A stretch of 64,000 nt of DNA from an uncultured Metabacillus sp. (GCF_947503125.1 NZ_CANNCR010000004.1:1-64000); one strand, 5' to 3'; shown: positions 8,119 through 17,240, counted from the stretch's first letter. Translations and numbers: made by a program. The notes: generated from the letters alone by a model not told the origin.

Positions 8119-9156
8119 TTAAAAGACAGAAGTATTGGCATCAATCATTTTTTCCGTTGTCTTCCATAGTTTAGGAAGAAACTGGATCACGTCGTTTCCT
8201 CTGCGAATAAGATCACTTGTAGTTGTTATTCCGATATCTGCAAGGAGTGCTTCAAAGGCTGGAGTTCGTTCACGTTGCAAACTTTGCGGTGCGTCTGCAG
8301 CTAATATTTTATGGCACCGTGCAAATGTTGCGACAATCCAAAAAACTGTTTCACGATGATATCCTGTACGAATTAAATGACGGCTTCCATCAATAACAAC
8401 CGGTCTTGCCGCTGAAGTAATATCTGTACTAAAAAAGAAAGGTGTCTTTGAAACTGCTGCAGCAAGATCAAATGTTTGGGCAAGCTGATCAAGATGCCCT
8501 TCAACTTGCTGAGGAGTTAGGTCGGCACAGCCGAGCAATTCCATTAATTCTGTATAGACGTCAGCAAACCCGTATTCCATAAGCACTTTGCGAGCAGCGA
8601 GATAGCGAAGCCTTACCGTTGGATTTTGCAATGCTGCAACAAGAATGACATGTGTAGTGATACCAGTCGGAAACACCCATGATGTCACTTGATCATGAAA
8701 TGGCGCAGAATGATCGAACCCGCGAATACCATTTTCAACTTTACTTCTTGCATTTTCACAACGTTTTGTTACCCATTCCCGTTTAGCAAATTGCTTCGAT
8801 ACTTCCGTATAAAGTTTCTGAAAATGTCCTGTCGGGTCAGCAATGATGGTATTCACTCGGAAACTGCCTGCAAGGTGATAGGAAGTTAAAACCTCCTCGA
8901 CTGTACCGAACAGATCCCATGATAAGTAGGTGACTTCCAACAATACATTCTTATATACAAATTTACCAAGCTTAAGCGGTACTTCCTCTTTGGAAGTGAC
9001 CACGACAACATCCACATCAGAATACGGTGACATTTCTGCATCTTCAGGCATTCCCACCGTTGATCCGCTGAAATACGCTCCCATAAACCATTTTTCCTTA
9101 CTGGCATTCTGTAAAACCCATTCAGTTGCAATTGACATGGCCTTGCTAACCTTCAT
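8119..9156 (-). CDS. nucleotidyltransferase-domain protein
   Basis: A protein of 345 residues with the minimal nucleotidyltransferase signature: GS at residues 31-32 and the metal-binding DVD at 47-49 (SGSTVG then SDVDVVVV). The C-terminal two thirds is helical with no motif I recognise. It could modify a small molecule such as an antibiotic or a macromolecule; the substrate is unknown. The ATG at 9156 is chosen over a GTG three codons upstream because GAGAGGTG ends seven bases before it. Single gene with its own terminator. Confidence 0.75.
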   Translation of the reverse strand: MKVSKAMSIATEWVLQNASKEKWFMGAYFSGSTVGMPEDAEMSPYSDVDVVVVTSKEEVPLKLGKFVYKNVLLEVTYLSWDLFGTVEEVLTSYHLAGSFRVNTIIADPTGHFQKLYTEVSKQFAKREWVTKRCENARSKVENGIRGFDHSAPFHDQVTSWVFPTGITTHVILVAALQNPTVRLRYLAARKVLMEYGFADVYTELMELLGCADLTPQQVEGHLDQLAQTFDLAAAVSKTPFFFSTDITSAARPVVIDGSRHLIRTGYHRETVFWIVATFARCHKILAADAPQSLQRERTPAFEALLADIGITTTSDLIRRGNDVIQFLPKLWKTTEKMIDANTSVF

Positions 9157-9216
9157 CAAGAACACCTCTCATTAGTATTTGACCGATGGAATAAAGTACA
9201 TCTGGGATCAATTCTT

Positions 9217-10473
9217 TTACAACACTTCGTTTCTTTTTTGCAAATAACGATATAATATCACACTCGCTACCGAACAAAGTAAAGCACATAATCCAATAAA
9301 AATAAAACCTGCCTGAAATCCTCGGGTTAAACCAATCTCCGCACCATAAAGGCCGCTAAACCATTCTTTGAAAATATCAATAATGGCGCCAATTAGAAAA
9401 TTCCCCACTACAACAGCAATCCCCATTAAGGTTACTGTAAAGGAAATCGCTGCATCAATACCATTTGGATAGCGCTTTGCTAATAATGCCATCACTGTAG
9501 GATAGATCGGTGCAATTCCGAAACCTGCAAGGGCAAATAACCATACTGCAGTTGAACCGATTAACGTAGCAAGAATTGTTGCAAGACCTGCAATGGCAGA
9601 AAAGATGATCAGTGAGGTCATAAATCCAATTTTATCTGTCACGAATCCAAGCAAAAGCCTTCCTAGCATAAAGCATAGGAAAAATACGGATAACATAACA
9701 GATGAAGAGGTCGCGCTCCACTGATAAGATTTTTCTAAAAAATTAACAAGCCAGCCGGCGATTGATAACTCAGCAATCACCCCTAAGGAAAGGATTGTGA
9801 TGATTAACCATGCTGCAGGGTCTTTTATATACACTTTTAAGGGTATTCTTTCCTCAATTTTCGCATGATCCTCTGGAAACCTGCTGAAAATAGCTGGAAT
9901 CATCGGAATTAAACAAAGGGACAGCATTAGCACATACATTCCGCGCCAACCTAATTCACCACCAAAAAGATGCATCCCCATTAGACCGGTCGCCATGATT
10001 GGAGCAGCGGTTGAGCTTAATCCATAAAAGAAATGCGATAAATTCATCATAAATCCGGTATTTTTCGTAAAAACCCTCGCAGCCAAGATCGCTAAAGCGA
10101 TTTCAAGCATTCCGTTGCCAATATACATTAAGAAATAGGAAAGCGAAAACATCGCATAATGACTTGAAAAATAAATGAAAAATCCAGATAACGTCATGGA
10201 ACCAAATGCTAATAAGCTCGAAAGCTTAATTCCATATTTAGATGTTAAAACTCCTGTAAAGCTGCATGCAAGCAAAAATCCAAGTGAATTAAACGCCAAA
10301 AGCATACCAATTTGCAGTTCATCGATCACAAAATCCGTTTGCATTCGCGGGATTGCCGGTCCCTTAATATTCTCAGAAAAGCCAAAGACTAAATACCCAA
10401 TAAAAATGACGAGAAAAGGGAGTGGTATGTATCGCCTGCTTTGACGAACCTGTTGTACTGTTTCTAATTCCAT
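9217..10473 (-). CDS. MFS transporter
   Basis: A major facilitator superfamily permease of 418 residues with twelve predicted membrane segments. The first helix region and loop SKYGIKLSSLLAFGSM hold the conserved MFS loop between helices 2 and 3, and the repeat in the second half is VTDKIGFMTS. It looks closest to the FucP/GlcP-like sugar porter branch (impression only). A single-gene unit; nothing nearby names its substrate. Confidence 0.85.
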   Translation of the reverse strand: MELETVQQVRQSRRYIPLPFLVIFIGYLVFGFSENIKGPAIPRMQTDFVIDELQIGMLLAFNSLGFLLACSFTGVLTSKYGIKLSSLLAFGSMTLSGFFIYFSSHYAMFSLSYFLMYIGNGMLEIALAILAARVFTKNTGFMMNLSHFFYGLSSTAAPIMATGLMGMHLFGGELGWRGMYVLMLSLCLIPMIPAIFSRFPEDHAKIEERIPLKVYIKDPAAWLIITILSLGVIAELSIAGWLVNFLEKSYQWSATSSSVMLSVFFLCFMLGRLLLGFVTDKIGFMTSLIIFSAIAGLATILATLIGSTAVWLFALAGFGIAPIYPTVMALLAKRYPNGIDAAISFTVTLMGIAVVVGNFLIGAIIDIFKEWFSGLYGAEIGLTRGFQAGFIFIGLCALLCSVASVILYRYLQKRNEVL

Positions 10474-10548
10474 TCACAAAAACCTTTCTATATATTTATT
10501 TTTAAAATCCATAAACTTACTATTTACTAGTATACAAGGTTTTTGAAA

Positions 10549-10596
10549 AAGGGGACAGTCCCCCATCGCTTTAAAGTAGTGAGGGACTGTCCCCTT
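10549..10596. repeat. REP-like hairpin, 14-bp perfect arms
   Basis: AAGGGGACAGTCCC (10549-10562) pairs exactly with GGGACTGTCCCCTT (10583-10596) around a 20-base loop. The right arm runs into the last codons of the heme-monooxygenase-like gene. The arms are themselves near-palindromic around GGGACTGTCCC, unlike an ordinary terminator. Confidence 0.8.
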
Positions 10597-10909
10597 CATA
10601 AAGTTCGTATGCACGTATTGTTTTTTTCATTTTTACTTGTTCTATTTGTGGGTTTTCTTTCTTCCGTTTGTTCATTTCTTTATGTTCGTTCACATGTTCT
10701 TCTCTTGAGATCCATGCTTTAAATGCGTCATGTGATTCCCATTTTGATACGTAAACAAATTCTACGGTGTCCTTGTTTTCTCGGCGCCAGCATTCAAAAT
10801 TAACTAGTCCTTTTGCCTTTCCAAGCTCTGATTTATCTTTTTCATGCTTTCTTACAAGACGTTCCTCATAAGCTTTTTCAATTTCAAAAACAGCAGTGTT
10901 AACAAACAT
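10571..10909 (-). CDS. antibiotic biosynthesis monooxygenase domain protein, HmoA-like
   Basis: A small cytoplasmic protein of 112 residues with the ABM/ferredoxin-like fold of the heme-degrading monooxygenases HmoA and IsdG: FVNTAVFEIEKAYEERL at the start, then FECWRRE and FVYVSKWESHDAFKAWI. Heme degradation releasing iron is the likely role, but other ABM enzymes cannot be excluded. I place the start at 10909, where AAAGGATGA lies eight bases upstream. The last residues, GDSPSLL, are encoded by the REP-like hairpin, so the natural C-terminus may have been replaced or extended by the repeat. Confidence 0.8.
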   Translation of the reverse strand: MFVNTAVFEIEKAYEERLVRKHEKDKSELGKAKGLVNFECWRRENKDTVEFVYVSKWESHDAFKAWISREEHVNEHKEMNKRKKENPQIEQVKMKKTIRAYELYEGDSPSLL

Positions 10910-10962
10910 GTAGATCATCCTTTCAAATCTATTCATAATAATATCTAGCAATCTTATAATCC

Positions 10963-12777
10963 TTATATTTTCAGCTGATTTGTGTAAAGATCATGATAAA
11001 ACCCGAATTGATTCAATAATTCCTCATGGTTTCCTTGCTCGATGATTTCCCCATCTTTGATAACTAATATCCGATCAGCCTGCTCAATTGTCTTAAGCCG
11101 GTGTGCGATTACAAAGCATGTTTTTCCTTTAGTCAGATTGCGAAGCCCTTTTTGTATCTCTACCTCTGTTCGAGTATCAATATTTGCCGTTGCTTCATCA
11201 AGAATTAAAATATCTGCATTGGACAGAATCGCCCTTGCGATTGAAAGAAACTGCTTTTGTCCTTGACTAATATTTGATCCTCCTGATTTAATCACCGTGT
11301 TATATTGATCCGGCAAATGTTTAATAAATCCGTGGGCTGATGCTGTTTTCGCCGCATGGATAACCTCTTCCTCTGTTGCATCCAATTTGCCATAGCGGAT
11401 ATTTTCCATTACCGTTCCGGAAAATAAATAAGGATCCTGCAAAACGATTCCAATTCTTTTGCGTAATTCTCTTAATCTATAATCCTTGATATTCCTGCCA
11501 TCAATAAGAATTTCTCCAGATTGAATATCATAAAAGCGCATAAGCAAATTAATGATTGTTGTTTTACCAGAGCCTGTTGGTCCCACTAAGGCGATCATTT
11601 CACCAGCTTTTGCGAAAAAATGAATATTCGAAAGGATTTTCTTATCATTGTTATAGCTAAAATCAACATCGATAAATGTAATATCCCCTTGAAATCGATT
11701 GACTGGACGTGCGTCTTTCTTATCTTTTAGATCTGGAACTTCATCCATTGTTTCAAAAACGCGTTCCGCACCTGCTAAAGCAGCTTGAATCGAATTAAGC
11801 AGGTTTGACAACTGATTAATCGGTCGAGTAAATTGTCTTGAATAGGTAACAAAGGAAGCGATGACCCCCACCGTTGTCATCCCTTTTAACGCCATGATTG
11901 CACCAACACCGATAACTAGCCCCAATCCAAGATTACTTAGGAAGTTATTAATTGGACCAAGGAAGCCTGAGAACATATCAGCTCGCATCGCAGATTGGCG
12001 TAACCGTTCATTCACTGAATGAAATTGTGTAAATGTTTCCTCCTCCTTACCGAATAATGTGATCACTTCACCGCCGCTTATCGATTCCTCTATAAAACCG
12101 TTCAGCTCTCCTATATCTTTTTGTCGTCTTGAAAAGTTTTCCCGGCTGAACCCGATAATCTTCCTTGTTACAAACAGCATAAGCGGAATCGTCACAAAAG
12201 ATACAAGCGCAAGTATCCAATCCAATGAAAACATGGCGATCGTCACTCCGGCTATGGTTAAGATAGAAGAGATAATTTGGATCACACTTTGACTTAATGC
12301 CTGATTCAGGTTATCAATATCATTTGTAAACCTGCTCATCAAGTCTCCATGCTTATGACGATCAAAAAAGTGTAAGGAAAGTGTCTGAAGCTTCGTAAAT
12401 AAATCTTCGCGCAAGTTCCCAATTGTTTTTACCGATACATTGACCATCATATACGCCTGCAGCCATGTAAAAAGAGATGCACCAATGTATATTCCCAGCA
12501 GCATCACTGCCATTCTGATTGTCCCAGTAACATCCCCAGGGATAATATAATGGTCAATAATCACGCCAATATAATAAGGTCCTAATAAGCTCAATAAGGA
12601 GGAAATGATGACGAAAACTCCAGATAACACCAAACCTGCTTTATGTCTCTCCATATAATTCCACACTCGCAAAAGGGTTGCTTTCGTATCCTTCGTTTTA
12701 GCAGCTGGTCCTGTCATTCTTCCTTTTGGACCGATGCCTGTTGATTGTTGTATTCGTGATAGGGATTGATTGCTCAA
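10963..12777 (-). CDS. ABC exporter subunit, YfiC-like (consensus ATPase site)
   Basis: Half of a heterodimeric multidrug-type ABC exporter, 604 residues: a six-helix transmembrane domain (about 55-330) and a C-terminal ATPase. Walker A is GPTGSGKTT, Walker B ILILDEATANID with the catalytic glutamate, and the signature is the variant ISQGQ. I start it at the TTG at 12777: AAGGGAGGTG lies seven bases upstream, the TTG overlaps the TGA of the upstream gene, and the 604-residue length equals that of B. subtilis YfiC. An ATG further upstream would need a 61-base overlap. Confidence 0.92.
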   Translation of the reverse strand: MSNQSLSRIQQSTGIGPKGRMTGPAAKTKDTKATLLRVWNYMERHKAGLVLSGVFVIISSLLSLLGPYYIGVIIDHYIIPGDVTGTIRMAVMLLGIYIGASLFTWLQAYMMVNVSVKTIGNLREDLFTKLQTLSLHFFDRHKHGDLMSRFTNDIDNLNQALSQSVIQIISSILTIAGVTIAMFSLDWILALVSFVTIPLMLFVTRKIIGFSRENFSRRQKDIGELNGFIEESISGGEVITLFGKEEETFTQFHSVNERLRQSAMRADMFSGFLGPINNFLSNLGLGLVIGVGAIMALKGMTTVGVIASFVTYSRQFTRPINQLSNLLNSIQAALAGAERVFETMDEVPDLKDKKDARPVNRFQGDITFIDVDFSYNNDKKILSNIHFFAKAGEMIALVGPTGSGKTTIINLLMRFYDIQSGEILIDGRNIKDYRLRELRKRIGIVLQDPYLFSGTVMENIRYGKLDATEEEVIHAAKTASAHGFIKHLPDQYNTVIKSGGSNISQGQKQFLSIARAILSNADILILDEATANIDTRTEVEIQKGLRNLTKGKTCFVIAHRLKTIEQADRILVIKDGEIIEQGNHEELLNQFGFYHDLYTNQLKI

Positions 12778-14513
12778 CTTACTACACCTCCCTTTTGTGC
12801 TTGTGTATGATATATTTCTTGATAGACTGGGCAATTTCTAAGCAATTCTTGGTGGGTGCCGAGTCCTACCATTTCGCCTTCATCCAGCACAAGGATTTTA
12901 TCTGCATGAATAATTGATGAAAGTTTAGAAGCGATGATAAAGGTTGTTGTATGAAGATACCTTGTTTCCAAAGCCTTTAGAATACTGGCTTCTGAACGTG
13001 CATCAACTGCTGAAGTAGCATCATCTAAAATCAACATCGCCGGCTTTCGAATAAAGGCTCTCGCAATCGATAGGCGCTGCTTTTGTCCACCTGAAAGATT
13101 TGTCGCACCTTGTGTTAACTGATGCTCATAGTCTGTTTCTAACTTTTCAATAAACTCAGCTGCACATGCATCCTCTGATGCGGCTGTTAGCTCCTCAAAT
13201 GTTGCAGAGGTTTTTCCAAATTTGAGATTGCTTTTGATACTTCCTGAAAATAAAAACGGTTTTTGAGAAATATACCCAATGGAAGCACGCAAATCTTCTA
13301 AATTTATCGTCTTTATGTTTTTTCCATCAATAAGAATTTCTCCCTCATCAGGGTCGTACAATCTAGGCAGCAGTTTCATTAACGTCGTTTTTCCGCTGCC
13401 TGTCGGACCAATAATCCCAATCTTTTCACCATTTTGAGCAACAAAGGAAATATTCCTTAAAACATGTTCACCATTTTTACTATAGGAAAAAGAAACATTC
13501 TTAAACTCAATGGTTCCATTGGTCGAAAAGTTATTGGCAGAAACTGTATTGCTTTCAAGCTTATTTTCTGTTTCCAGCACCTGTTGAATCCGAGCAGCCG
13601 ACGGTACAGCACGAATCAGCTGCATTAATACCATACTGCTTGACATTAAAGCCATAAGGATAATGTTCAAGTAATTGATAAACGCAAGGATCACACCAAC
13701 CTGAAGCGCTCCTCCATTCACTGGCATGACACCTAGAACAAGGGAAATTACAATACCAATATTAATGACGAGCAGCAAAATCGGCATAAGGACCGTAATG
13801 ATTTGATCAGCATGTATTGTTGTTTTTGTTAATGTATCATTTACAATCTTAAACTGGCCAATCTCGTAATCTTTCCGGACAAACGCTTTGACAACCCGTA
13901 TTCCTGCGATGTTTTCCTGCAGCTTTGTATTAAGCTGATCCATCCCTTCCTGAACCCGCTTAAACCAGACACCGGCCTTTTTGGAAAGCAGGATAATAAA
14001 AAATAGCAGAATCGGAACTAGAATGAACAATAGAGGAAACAGCTCTCGTGCCTGAAAAAAGACAATGATAATGCTGCCAATAAAAAGCAGCGGTCCCCTG
14101 ACAAACACACGGAGCGTCATCATCAATGCTGTTTGAACCACGGAAATATCACTAGTTAAAATCGTAATTAATTTACCTGAACCAATATGATCACGATTTT
14201 CATTTGATAAAGATGTTGCTTTTTTAAACACATCTCTTCTAATATCAGTAGCAAAATTGACCGCAGCACGTGTACTGTAAATTGCGCAGCCTGCCCCCCC
14301 AAAGAGGCCAATTACCGCAGCACCAATCATAAGAATGCCCATGCTTATGACATAATTCATATCACCATTAGCAATCCCATTATCAATCATTTTTTGCATA
14401 ATCATTGGCTGCAGGAGATCCATCGTGACCTCCAACGCCATTAATAACGGGGCAAGCAAGACAAATAGTTTATATGGCTTTGTGAACGATAACAGTTTTT
14501 TGACAGATTTCAT
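12774..14513 (-). CDS. ABC exporter subunit, YfiB-like (degenerate ATPase site)
   Basis: The partner half-exporter, 579 residues, with a six-helix membrane domain and a C-terminal ATPase. Walker A is GPTGSGKTT and the signature is canonical LSGGQ. Walker B reads LILDDATSAVD, with aspartate in place of the catalytic glutamate. Together with the ISQGQ variant in the partner this is the one-good-site, one-degenerate-site pattern of BmrCD-type exporters. It is 18 bases downstream of the PadR regulator gene and translationally coupled to the YfiC-like gene. The cargo is unknown. Confidence 0.92.
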   Translation of the reverse strand: MKSVKKLLSFTKPYKLFVLLAPLLMALEVTMDLLQPMIMQKMIDNGIANGDMNYVISMGILMIGAAVIGLFGGAGCAIYSTRAAVNFATDIRRDVFKKATSLSNENRDHIGSGKLITILTSDISVVQTALMMTLRVFVRGPLLFIGSIIIVFFQARELFPLLFILVPILLFFIILLSKKAGVWFKRVQEGMDQLNTKLQENIAGIRVVKAFVRKDYEIGQFKIVNDTLTKTTIHADQIITVLMPILLLVINIGIVISLVLGVMPVNGGALQVGVILAFINYLNIILMALMSSSMVLMQLIRAVPSAARIQQVLETENKLESNTVSANNFSTNGTIEFKNVSFSYSKNGEHVLRNISFVAQNGEKIGIIGPTGSGKTTLMKLLPRLYDPDEGEILIDGKNIKTINLEDLRASIGYISQKPFLFSGSIKSNLKFGKTSATFEELTAASEDACAAEFIEKLETDYEHQLTQGATNLSGGQKQRLSIARAFIRKPAMLILDDATSAVDARSEASILKALETRYLHTTTFIIASKLSSIIHADKILVLDEGEMVGLGTHQELLRNCPVYQEIYHTQAQKGGVVS

Positions 14514-14531
14514 AATCTTTACTCCTACCTA

Positions 14532-15269
14532 TCATTTTTCCTTTTTATCCGTTTCATTTGACCATTGAATGAGTTCGTTTCTTCCCTTCCTAATAATTGA
14601 GACGAGCTCCTCTGCAAGTGCTGGATTCGTTAATACAGCTCTCATCGCATAATGAAATTCGAGCTGAAACTTATCCATTTCTGCTTTGACCACTGCTGCT
14701 TCAGTAGATTGCTTCCACATTAAGCGGAGACGCCATTCCTCCCAGAATACTTCGTCATCGTCCTGGACAAGATCTTCTAGAAATTCCAATCCTTCCTGCT
14801 TTAAGGCATACACTTTTTTATCAGCTTGTTCATCTACTGATATCAGCTCTTTATCTAATAAATCCTGTAAAGCAGGGTACACCGTACCAGCACTCGGGGA
14901 ATAGAACCCGCCACTTCGCTCTTCCAACAGTTTCATTACTTGATAACCATGTCTAGGCTCTTCTTTAAGAAGCTGGAGAATCGCTAGTTGGATCAGCCCC
15001 CGTCTCTTTGCAAATTTTGATTTCATTTTGTCTCTTAAATGTGAAGGCTTTTCAAAGAAGTGACGTGACCTTTTCAAGCCCTTTTCAGATAAGGACAACA
15101 TATTCTTTTTCGATAAGATGATTTCTTCCTGAAGCAAAAAATCAATGACCTCACCTACCGTGGGTATTTCGTTTCTTAAAATTTCCTGTAATCTTTCCCT
15201 GCTTATATCCTCACGGCTTATATGAATTAGGATAGTAAGAATATCCTGTCTATTAAAAACTGACACCAC
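14532..15269 (-). CDS. PadR-family transcriptional regulator with N-terminal extension
   Basis: A winged-helix repressor of 245 residues. The PadR DNA-binding domain is at about 90-165, with LLKEEPRHGYQVMKLLEE and SAGTVYPALQDLLDKELIS; a helical dimerisation region follows. About 85 residues precede it, containing LLQEEIILSKKNMLSLSEKGLKRS, which looks like a second winged helix. Two tandem GTG codons (15269, 15266) follow GGAGG; the second has better spacing. It heads the exporter operon and probably represses it through the inverted repeat at 15304-15343, a usual arrangement for PadR-controlled drug exporters. Confidence 0.88.
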   Translation of the reverse strand: MVSVFNRQDILTILIHISREDISRERLQEILRNEIPTVGEVIDFLLQEEIILSKKNMLSLSEKGLKRSRHFFEKPSHLRDKMKSKFAKRRGLIQLAILQLLKEEPRHGYQVMKLLEERSGGFYSPSAGTVYPALQDLLDKELISVDEQADKKVYALKQEGLEFLEDLVQDDDEVFWEEWRLRLMWKQSTEAAVVKAEMDKFQLEFHYAMRAVLTNPALAEELVSIIRKGRNELIQWSNETDKKEK

Positions 15270-15303
15270 GAAACCTCCATATCGTTTTAATTACGATTAA
15301 TCT

Positions 15304-15343
15304 TAATCGATATATTGATGGAATACAAGAGATATATCGATTA
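15304..15343. promoter_or_regulatory. inverted repeat, probable PadR operator
   Basis: TAATCGATATAT (15304-15315) and ATATATCGATTA (15332-15343) are perfect inverted copies 16 bases apart, 35 bases before the PadR start. This symmetry suits a dimeric winged-helix repressor autoregulating its exporter operon. Confidence 0.6.
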
Positions 15344-15362
15344 TTTTTATCGACATAAAAAA

Positions 15363-15386
15363 AACGGCCCCATTAATAGAGCCGTT
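15363..15386 (-). terminator. terminator after the dienelactone-hydrolase-like gene
   Basis: AACGGC (15363-15368) pairs with GCCGTT (15381-15386). Eight T residues follow on the minus strand. Confidence 0.8.
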
Positions 15387-15432
15387 AGTGTTAAGTTCTT
15401 CTATCTATGAATTTTGAAGCAAATCTAGAGAG

Positions 15433-16041
15433 TTAGTCATCTATTGCGGTTTGGACAACATCCAGTAATTTGTCGAATCCATTCTGTGCAGAAGCTGGAT
15501 GATAATTTGGAGAATACGGATCACTAAATCCATGCAATCCTTCAAGTTTAAGGACCTGGACATTTTCCTTTTCTAATTTTTTTAGTAGCTCATCTACTTG
15601 AAAGGAATGCTCCTTTTCCGGAAAAAAAAGCAGTGTTGGGCATTTTGGTGATATTTCTGTATAATTTCTTATTCTGGAACCATAAAAGCCAATAATTCCA
15701 TCAATCTTTTCATCCTCACTGCAAAGCCAAGCAATAGTCGCACCGATGCTATACCCTACTATAAGGATTTTTTCATAATTTGCGTTGAAGTCCATAATAA
15801 TTGAATTTACCTTATTCATTGCAGTGATAAATCCAATATTCTCAGTAAAATGCCGATAAGCCTCGTCTACTTCCGAATAATCAAAAGGAACTTCACGATC
15901 AATTAAATTAGGACAAACAACATCTGCACCTAGCTCTGATATCAACCTGCATGTTTCCTTCATAAATTGGTTCAAACCATAGATTTCATGAAGAACAATA
16001 ACTAGTGTGGAGGACCCTTTTCCTATGATATCTGTTGTCAT
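15433..16041 (-). CDS. dienelactone hydrolase-like alpha/beta hydrolase
   Basis: A cytoplasmic alpha/beta hydrolase of 202 residues. The nucleophile elbow is GYSIGA with Ser98, and the catalytic histidine is probably His170 in GLHGF. VIVLHEIYGLNQFMKE near the start is typical of the dienelactone hydrolase family; the nucleophile there is usually cysteine, and serine here places it in the DLH-like carboxylesterase side. Substrate unknown. It follows the N-acetyltransferase gene by 33 bases and probably shares its transcript. Confidence 0.82.
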   Translation of the reverse strand: MTTDIIGKGSSTLVIVLHEIYGLNQFMKETCRLISELGADVVCPNLIDREVPFDYSEVDEAYRHFTENIGFITAMNKVNSIIMDFNANYEKILIVGYSIGATIAWLCSEDEKIDGIIGFYGSRIRNYTEISPKCPTLLFFPEKEHSFQVDELLKKLEKENVQVLKLEGLHGFSDPYSPNYHPASAQNGFDKLLDVVQTAIDD

Positions 16042-16074
16042 CCCAATTCCCGCCTTTTGTTATTCATTACACTA

Positions 16075-16872
16075 TCAAGATCGAAATAATCCAAAATGCT
16101 CCTTTGCTGCTGCTTTAAATCCTTGTTCATCAACTTCTGTTTTTTTCACCACCCCATCAATCCATTCCGTTAATGAAGTGTCTGTCAATATTTTCATTCC
16201 ATTTTTCGTTAACCTTGTCACAAGCTTTCTTTTATTAAATGGCGATTCCTCATGTTCTAGAATCGTTTGTTGGATCTCATTTAATTCTGAAAGAGTGTTA
16301 ACTATTCGGTTTGAATCAAAAGCATACCCTAATGTCCACTCTTGATCTTTATCCTTTCGTATCATTTCAAAAACATAATTGCCATGCTCTGTAGCTAGCT
16401 TTCTTACTCTAAACTCGCCGTTTCTGGATGCTACACTCCTGCCGCTTAATGGAACCGGCTTTAACGGCAAGTTTCCCCCGAAGCCGGTATCAATAAGGTA
16501 TGTCTCCCCCTTATACTCTAGCAGGTTTGCGACATGAGTGCGCCCTACAGAGTTCCAGCGTTTCTCTTTGTCATTATAGACAACTCCACGAATTAACTGG
16601 ACGTTAAAACCATTATTTAAAAAGAAGAAATAAAGAAAAGCATTTAGTTCATAACAAAGACCGCCTTCATTTTTTATGGCAATTTTGTTTAGCAAGGATT
16701 CCTTTGTGATTTCACTCGTGTCATTTGCGATGATACATAAATTTTCAAAAGGGATGACTGTTGCTGTTTTTTCAAGGATATCATCCAATTTTTCAAAGGT
16801 TATCATTTCATTTTCTGGATAATTGATTCTTTTACGAAATAATTGATCAACATCATATTCATGTTGATTCAT
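16075..16872 (-). CDS. arylamine N-acetyltransferase
   Basis: Transfers acetyl from acetyl-CoA to arylamines or hydrazines, 265 residues. The Cys-His-Asp triad is visible: Cys73 in GGLCYELN, His113 in THVAN and Asp128 in DTGFG. VIPFENL near residue 39-45 is also a family hallmark. AAGGAGGGAC lies ahead of the ATG at 16872, which overlaps the stop of a preceding 80-codon frame by four bases. Length is normal for Bacillus NAT enzymes. Confidence 0.93.
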   Translation of the reverse strand: MNQHEYDVDQLFRKRINYPENEMITFEKLDDILEKTATVIPFENLCIIANDTSEITKESLLNKIAIKNEGGLCYELNAFLYFFFLNNGFNVQLIRGVVYNDKEKRWNSVGRTHVANLLEYKGETYLIDTGFGGNLPLKPVPLSGRSVASRNGEFRVRKLATEHGNYVFEMIRKDKDQEWTLGYAFDSNRIVNTLSELNEIQQTILEHEESPFNKRKLVTRLTKNGMKILTDTSLTEWIDGVVKKTEVDEQGFKAAAKEHFGLFRS

Positions 16873-17111
16873 CTAGAGTCCCTCCTTAGATTTTCTAATA
16901 TGTATACAGACTTATTGTCCAAATGACCAACATCCATTCCAATTATCATGGTACAATAAATGGGACAATAGTAGGTTTTCTCAAGGGTGTCGGCACACTC
17001 CTGGTAAAGGGGGTGAGGCCGATTGACGATTTTTGAATCATTGATGTTTTCGATTGCTTTTGCAAGTCTAATCGTAGCGATCCTATCATTTGACTCAAAA
17101 AAATAATCCAC
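16869..17111 (-). CDS. uncharacterised 80-codon frame coupled to the N-acetyltransferase gene
   Basis: I do not recognise this protein. It starts with GTG at 17111 and ends in an ATGA overlap with the N-acetyltransferase gene. It contains CADTLEKTYYCPIYCTMIIG with three cysteines in a hydrophobic stretch. Against it: the GTG lies in the 3' arm of a good terminator hairpin and has no clear ribosome binding site. It may be a gene remnant or a chance frame. Confidence 0.33.
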   Translation of the reverse strand: MDYFFESNDRIATIRLAKAIENINDSKIVNRPHPLYQECADTLEKTYYCPIYCTMIIGMDVGHLDNKSVYILENLRRDSR

Positions 17112-17137
17112 CCTTGAGTTAGTGGCTCAGGTGGATT
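17105..17137 (-). terminator. terminator ending a short upstream transcript
   Basis: AATCCACC (17105-17112) pairs with GGTGGATT (17130-17137). On the minus strand ATTTTTTTG follows. It stops whatever is transcribed leftward from about 17240. Confidence 0.75.
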
Positions 17138-17240
17138 CTTCTACCATTTGGCCGACTCCTTTAAAAAGGAACCGTCTATTGCAGGACCGTTTGGTGTTCC
17201 AGCACCAGCGGTCTTTTTTAATGTATTCTGCTTTGATTAC
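17105..17240 (-). ncRNA. candidate small structured RNA or decayed small gene
   Basis: On the minus strand a promoter-like TTGCCT and TATAAT, 16 bases apart (17267-17272 and 17245-17250), precede about 135 bases ending in the terminator at 17105-17137. The transcript would fold GACCG/CGGTC enclosing TGGTG/CACCA, then TCCTTT/AAAGGA, then the terminator. An open frame ends at 17141 with LKESAKW and stop, but has no start codon before an upstream TAA. It is either an RNA gene or the end of a broken small protein gene. Confidence 0.35.

Noticed and set aside
17105-17137. AAGGGTGGA near a terminator, resembling a T-box motif
   Set aside because: The T-box consensus continues with NACCGCG, which is absent. 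There is no specifier loop and no aminoacyl-tRNA or amino-acid gene downstream.
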